From Mytilus edulis (taxonomy: Eukaryota > Mollusca > Bivalvia > Mytilida > Mytilidae), in contig NC_092344.1 of the NCBI RefSeq assembly GCF_963676685.1, positions 48,320,830 to 48,384,829 on the forward strand: a stretch of 64,000 nt of DNA. The letters run 5' to 3'. The translations under genes and the position numbers were made by a program. The notes beneath the pieces were generated by a model that worked only from the letters and a program-made list of their open reading frames with translations, was not told where the DNA came from and did not search any database. Shown piece after piece: positions 58,301 to 64,000 of the stretch (positions within the stretch are counted from its first letter, which is position 1; each line of letters starts with the position of its first letter).

Positions 58301-59474
58301 GGAGTAGGTCCAGTAAGACCCCTTTTTGGCCCCAAAATATAGCAGTTTTACAAAATTGTTAAAATGTAAACTTTTAGTTATTTATTTGACAGTAGAATGC
58401 TTCTGCTACATTAATATGGGCTCTTTTTGACAATACAATGCACATATGTCAGGTACTGGCACCATTAAGTCATGCTAAATTACTGAAATCTACACAATTC
58501 TAGCATTTAAGGTAAATTTTAGACGGTTTCCGTGTAAAACGAAAGTGGCCGCATTCGTGTTCATCCTTAATATTGAAATGTAAATTGTATTTTATGATAA
58601 TACATAACATATATAAAGGTTGAGGATGAACACGAATGCGGCCACTTTCATTTTTGACAAAAACCATCTGAAAAGTGACATTTTTTGGCATATATGGTAG
58701 ATTTTTCATATTTGAGCTTGAATCGGATAGTTTTTAATGACTTAAGGTAGATACATGGTATACCGCCATCTTGGATTGTACAATTACAGTACAAAATCGG
58801 TATAGTTATTTGCCCAAATCAGCAAATTTGGAAACACATTTGCAATTTAATGGTTAGACTGTTTATTTATATAAAGAAAACTTGCTAATTTATTGTATTA
58901 TTCAAAATATTTTAACAAATATCAACCCTTTTGGTTTTTAAAATCATTTTTTTCAAATGAGCATTTAAGGGGAGATAACTCTTTTAGCACAAAATTTATA
59001 CTGGGCTAATAGGGAAATTTGTTATTTTTACTTGTGGCAAGAAAACAAGTCCGGTGACACCATGTTTTCTTTTTATTTTCTTAAAACATATTATAAAACC
59101 TATCTTTTCACAATTTATTTCAAAATTCTATCTCATAGAAATTTTTTTATGCACTGTTATGTGTTTTTTCATGAACAAACTAACCAAATTTAGGCAATTT
59201 TCAACGACTCATAGCTTGAAAAATAGCACGGTGACCCATACTTTTTATTATATTTTTGAAAAAAGCATAGGAAAATCTTCATTTTGTCAAATTATAAGAA
59301 AATTCTGTCTCAAAAAACATTTACTTATGATCTACCTTAATCAGTTAAAATCTTTCACATAAACTAATTGATTCAAATGAAATAGACACTTAAGTGTTTA
59401 AAAAGTGGTCAAAATCTTTCGTCAGATGAACCTGAAATTTGAGGTCAAAATCGGTCCTTTCCGGACCTACTCCC
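58301..59474. mobile_element. 1.17-kb element with 20-bp inverted ends and an internal hairpin
   Basis: The left end ggagtaggtccagtaagacc is mirrored at the right by ggtcctttccggacctactcc (two or three mismatches). Inside, 58541-58567 and 58623-58649 are perfect 27-bp inverted copies (gaaagtggccgcattcgtgt...) around a 55-base loop. The left end also occurs alone at 26051-26097. No convincing ORF; the 102-codon frame at 59054-59362 is unrecognised. Target duplication is unclear. Confidence 0.6.
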
Positions 59475-60036
59475 TTGTCTGTAAGTTTTCCGAATTGAAT
59501 TTTTCCTTTTTTCATGTTGGGCCTTTCATAGTATGGTGTTTTTTTTAAATTTTATACTGCACTCGTTCTATTTGAGCAGTCAAAATGCGTTGACTGTATA
59601 TTTCTATGCCGTATACGGTCACTGACCTGATATCACTTTTACTCATGAATATTTAAATAGAAATTGTCGAAATTATATTTAATTATTCATACGACCTCTT
59701 CAACCTGTTCTTGTTTCCAATGTAAACAACGATGCGTTTAACGACTCAAACTTGTTTCTTTTGCAATTTTTGGGAAAACATATTTCAGTTATTAATATTT
59801 TTTTGTTTGCAACCTATAAATCATTATGTTTTATGTTTATTGATGATATTTTAGTCTGCAACGAATTCGTTCATCATTGATTGCGGTAATGATGTACATT
59901 TCATTGTGTTTTATATTTCTCCGTCAGTGTGATATGAGGCCTTTTTAAAGTGGGATTTTTCCCAATATTTAAATCAAATAAATAACATTAACACAATAAA
60001 CAACAATTGAAAATGTTTTTTTAGATTGCAGTATAA
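59475..60036. other. Intergenic, nothing recognised
   Basis: AT-rich, with no gene, tandem or inverted structure noted before the hairpin at 60037. Confidence 0.4.
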
Positions 60037-60101
60037 AGACAATAATAGTGCATTGACTTGACATATCAACGATATGTCAAGTCAATGCACTATTATTGTC
60101 T
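60037..60101. repeat. Perfect 31-bp inverted repeat with 3-base loop
   Basis: Left arm 60037-60067 (agacaataatagtgcattga...), loop aac, right arm 60071-60101. Pairing is perfect over all 31 bp and stops at both outer edges. Confidence 0.95.
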
Positions 60102-60405
60102 ATATAGATGATGGTCAGGTTACCTCTAATAACAGCGTAAATCTACGTCGTTCGAACTTTAATTTGTTGGATAGTTGTCTCAATAGCAAAAATATCACAT
60201 CGCCTTATTTTTTTTAATTTTTTTTTATGTCAGACCATATCAGAACATACACAACGAAACAATTCATACTGTTAATAATGTCCTTATTCCTGTTTTTTTA
60301 GCATTGTCATTTCAAGGCAACGATACATTTTAACATACATTGGTTTTTTTCGAAAAACAAAAGGAAGATAGATTTTAACTTTAAATATACATTTTTTAAA
60401 TACTG
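60102..60405. other. Spacer, nothing recognised
   Basis: AT-rich with long T tracts near 60208-60228. No gene. Confidence 0.4.
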
Positions 60406-61000
60406 CAAATTATTAAAAATAAATCACGGATAAGTTACTGATGTTGTTTCAATTTCTAGTAATGTTTATTAAATACTGTACGCACTAACCATACAAATTA
60501 TTAAAAAAAAATCACGGATAAGTTACTGATGTTGTTTCAATTTCTTGTAATTTTCATTAAATACTACGCACTCACCATACACATTATTTAAAAATTCACG
60601 AATAAGTTACTGATGTTGTTTCAATTTCTAGTAATGTTTATTAAATACTACGCACTCACCATAAACATTATTAAAAAAAAATCACGGACAAGTTACTGAT
60701 GTTGTTTCAATTTCTAGTAATGTTTATTAAATACTACGCACTCACCATACACATTATTAAAAAAAAATCACGGACAAGTTACTGATGTTGTTTCAATTTC
60801 TAGTAATGTTTATTAAATACTACGCACTCACCATACAAATTATTAAAAAAATCACAGATAAGTTTCTGATGTTGTTTCAATTTCTAGTAATGTTTATTAA
60901 ATACTACGCACTCACCATACAAATTATTTAAAAAATCACGGATACGTTACTGATGTTGTTTCAATTTCTTGTAATTTTCATTAAATACTACGCACTCACT
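60406..61000 (+). repeat. Tandem array, seven units of about 86 bp
   Basis: The landmark gttactgatgttgtttcaat recurs at about 60434, 60522, 60605, 60692, 60778, 60862 and 60946. Other unit blocks are tttctagtaatgtttattaa, atactacgcactcaccatac and aaaaatcacgga. Units are well conserved, the first and last less so. Confidence 0.9.
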
Positions 61001-61319
61001 CGCACCTCATAAATCTCTATTTTTCTCTATTTTTTTCTATTTATCATACTGTAGTGACACGAAGGTCTGTATCGTATTAAGATCAAATGAAAATCGGATC
61101 TTTGACTTTAACAAACACGAAGATGTCAGTTTTTGCAACGTCCCTTTTTACTAAATTATTATCAAATCATATGCTTCAGCTTATAGCGCTCAGAGATATC
61201 AGTTTTTAAAGCCTGAGAGGCGAAAGATACAAGGAGTACATTCAAACTCTTAAGTCGGAAATTATGAACAACGCCATGGCTAAATTAGTTAAAGACAAAC
61301 AAACAAACAAAAGTATACA
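61001..61319. other. Spacer, nothing recognised
   Basis: A short ttttctctatttttt run near 61018-61040. No gene or element. Confidence 0.4.
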
Positions 61320-61860
61320 AAACACAACATCAAAAAACAAAATGCCAGCAACACAACCCCATATAAAAAATGGGGATGGTATCGATCCTGCACCACATGT
61401 GGCACTCGTCCTTAGTACAAGCCTGGGTTGCGTTTAATATCGTAGCGGCTACATATATTTATGTCTATTGAACGTGTAGCTAGCCTAGCTGCTTCAGTCA
61501 ATTCGATATTTATTGGAAAGAGCACAATAGAGGCGTGATCCAAATACAGACAATAATCAAAACAACATAGATATTGATAGCAGCTAGGCTAGCTACACGT
61601 TCATTAGTAAAACAATTACGTAGCACTATGTAGCTGCTACGATCTTGAACGCACCCCTTGTTATAAGTCTTATTCGGCAGGTCACAATCGTGAAAAGGTG
61701 GCGGGATTGTAGTTACGACATATGGAACATATCTGTCATCAACTGTGAAACCGGTATTCTATAAAGGTCAACAAACTGGTGATGCGGTCCGTAAAATTTA
61801 CGAAGAGATGATTTCAACTTCAACACTTAGAACTCATTTTTTAAAAGAATCATTGTGAGA
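61320..61860 (-). repeat. R3 repeat copy split by a MITE
   Basis: Inverse of the extended R3 copy at 38890-39130: caccacatgtggcactcgtc before the MITE and ggcaggtcac, gattgtagttacgacatatg, ccgtaaaatttacgaag after it. The MITE at 61425-61656 interrupts it. Confidence 0.65.
61425..61656. mobile_element. 232-bp palindromic MITE inserted in an R3 repeat
   Basis: gggttgcgtttaatatcgta at the left and tacgatcttgaacgcaccc at the right are imperfect inverse copies. The inner blocks gaacgtgtagctagcctagc and gctaggctagctacacgttc also pair, so the whole element can fold. Non-coding. Confidence 0.75.
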
Positions 61861-62607
61861 AGTAATCCTCTATCAAGGAAATTATGATAAAAAAAACTAG
61901 CTCTGCAATATCGTATCAACTGGGAGATATATCATGACGCCATACACAGGTGCTGCTGGAATTTTGCATGTTATAAGATACGTTGGAAATATATTAAAAC
62001 GAACAGTGGCGAATCCAGAAATTTTCATAAGTGTGGGCCCACTGGCTGCTTTAGAGGGGGCTCGCTCCGGTCATGCTTCAGTGAATCCTTATATAATCAA
62101 CCAATTTTGTTCTAGAAAGAGGGCCTGGGCCCTATATATTCGCATCTGACGAACAAAAAAAGGCAGTCTTCAACAATTGTTGAGTCGAAAACGATTTTCA
62201 AGGAGGTTTAATTATAACTAATTGACGATTAGTGAGCTAATGTTTTGGACTTTTTAGCCAATATTTGAATAAATGTTCGAAAAAAACGAAATAACTAAAT
62301 GTTTGATTTTTTTTGTCTAAATGATATAGTTGCCGTAGCTATAGTGTCTGATAACATTTTGTGAGGGAATTATATTTTTGCTGTACCAGTGACAGTTCAT
62401 TTCAACGCATTTTACGACAATACCACCATAACAGTCAAAACGATTTTTGTAGCTATAGTATATTAAAAGAAATGAGTTCACTGTGTCATATATATTTTTG
62501 TGAAACATTTCAAATTTTAAAGGACGTATTTTCTGAATAAAATCAATAACAGTTTAGATTTTTGAAGCCAACACTTTCTATTGACCTAAACTAGCAACGG
62601 AACAATC
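61861..62607. other. Intergenic, nothing recognised
   Basis: The 71-codon frame at 61934-62149 has no domain. AT-rich otherwise. Confidence 0.4.
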
Positions 62608-63628
62608 CTAGTATCGGCGTTTTGCATTTGCGCCGATCTGCATTTCATTTGCGCCGATTTTTTCTTTCATTTGCGCCGATATTTTTTTTATTTGCGCCGA
62701 TTGTTTTACAGGTAAATTACAGGTGAAAAGATATAAGAAGATGCGGTATGAGTGCCAATGAGACAACTCTCTATCCCAGTCATGTTATAGTTGTTTATTC
62801 TTTAGTTTTCTATGTTGTGTTATGTGTTTTATTGTTTTCCTGTTTGTCCTTTTCATTTTTAGCCATGGCGTTGTCAGTTTATTGTCGATTTATGAATTTG
62901 ACTGTCACTCTGGAGTCTTTCGTCCCTCTTTCATTTACCATTTATCAACCTCTTCCGAAAGCCAGTTGTACAAATGTTATGAATTGTCAATCATAACATG
63001 TATATAACTGTTGTCCTCTGCTCACTACGGGGAGGTGGAAGTAGGGTTTCGAGCAAGATAAATCAATATAAAAGCTATATATTTACATACTTTAAAATCA
63101 AGAAGTAAAAACCTAAGATAAAAGCACTCTGTTAATGCTAAAATAAAGGATTCAAATCCATTAAAACGGAATACATTCAAATTATAAATCTGTTCTATAG
63201 AGTTCGCATTTTAAGATACGTTACGGCCTGGATTTTCTTGATAAAATCTGTAAAAACATACAAGTTGGTGTGCAGATGCTCAGAAATGAGGTGGATAGCG
63301 TTACAGTGTGCATATATATGTACTTAGTCTGTAGGCTAAGAATGTAATCAGAAGGAGCGTCATACATATTGTCAAACGTGGAGCAGTCATTGATTTCATT
63401 TGGGGGAAGGAATGATAACCCGAAAAAATGGGATAGCCATTTACCAATGATGCTTAATTTGTCTTTATCCTCTGTGCTCAGCCCATGTAAAAGTATTAAC
63501 TTATCTGTAACTTTCCTGTAAATCCAATTAGGAGAAAAAATAAAATCGGCGCAAATGAAAAAATGAAATCGGCGCAAATGAAAGAATGAATATTTTCAAA
63601 ATCGGCGCAAATGTCATACGCCCCCTAG
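62608..63628. mobile_element. 1.0-kb TIR element with repeated atttgcgccgat motifs
   Basis: The ends share ctag.....gcgt and atttgcgccgat in inverse orientation. The 12-bp motif occurs four times at the left (62624-62702) and three times inverted at the right (63543-63613), like subterminal transposase-binding sites. CTAG occurs at both tips. An R4/R3 fragment lies inside at 62735-62960. On the minus strand at about 63305-63465 a remnant reads WLSHFFGLSFLPPNEINDC, resembling the C-terminal part of MULE-type transposases in molluscs; this is a weak, motif-level call. Confidence 0.6.
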
Positions 63629-64000
63629 TATATCAATACATAAAGGCATATTTTTGGAACTATAGCAAAACTTTTGGTGGACAATTTTTTATTCGTTATA
63701 GCAAAAAAATCATCTTAACATATCTATAATTTTCTCCCTACCCATTTGACCACTATTACATATATCATCTGGACTGGTTATTGTTATTGAATCTTGCACA
63801 ATTTGATAAGATTATAAGTTATAATTATTTGTTTCGTCTACCTCACAAAATCTTGTTATGCACTATAAATTGCGTCTTTGAGTTTAAAGTGTTTGCGTTC
63901 CATCTTGTAATCCCACGCTAGCAATCGTTACAGATTTTGCCATCAATTTAACTATCATCTTTTTAAACATCAAAACAAAATTGAATGGTTGTACAATCGA
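63629..64000. other. Intergenic, nothing recognised
   Basis: AT-rich to the window end, with no gene or repeat noted. Confidence 0.4.

Overview
The window looks like nuclear DNA from a bivalve mollusc, most probably a marine mussel (Mytilidae). It is AT-rich and gene-sparse, with single-exon genes of lineage-expanded animal families and a dense mosaic of short dispersed repeats, palindromic elements and broken retrotransposons. There is no sign of bacterial organisation. The organism call is inferred from gene types and repeat style; no database was searched.

Five protein-coding genes look intact. At 297-1892 (+) is a B-box/coiled-coil/beta-propeller protein of the RING-less TRIM-like kind. 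The other four are single-exon Cys-loop ligand-gated ion channel subunits of the nicotinic acetylcholine receptor (nAChR) type. Two close paralogues lie on the minus strand (14562-15764 and 20107-21309, about 90% identical by eye, both 400 aa). Two more distant ones lie on the plus strand (27064-28389 and 53232-54563, 441 and 443 aa). Two decayed relatives of the plus-strand type sit between them (37540-38045 and 40652-42225), plus a possible antisense scrap at 42370-42480. The window is thus part of an intronless nAChR-like cluster that has grown by local duplication and has also lost members. None of the four subunits has the vicinal C-loop cysteines of alpha subunits.

The minus-strand pair sits in a visible segmental duplication (about 7285-16085 and 17510-21615). 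Comparing the two copies dates later insertions. Copy 1 gained two tandem 1.34-kb foldback elements (8716-11415), a nine-unit 97-bp tandem array (one unit in copy 2) and a LINE fragment. Copy 2 gained a tandem pair of a dispersed repeat with a hammerhead-like core.

The remainder is mobile DNA: a LINE inserted into the last codons of a Penelope-like reverse-transcriptase element (29150-31863), another copy of that element at 55711-57253, and many terminal-inverted-repeat or palindromic elements (4531-4951, 22757-24917, 26633-26770, 35269-35602, 42482-44112, 52134-52297, 54988-55203, 58301-59474, 61425-61656, 62608-63628). There are tandem arrays at 11478-12345, 23129-23830 and 60406-61000, and a perfect 31-bp hairpin at 60037-60101. 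Repeat family labels used below: R1 (2595-2850 type), R2 (8040-8403 type), R3 (24975-25275 type), R4 (34205-34400 type), R5 (GTCC-rich, 32640-32940 type), and H/HB (hammerhead-like core).
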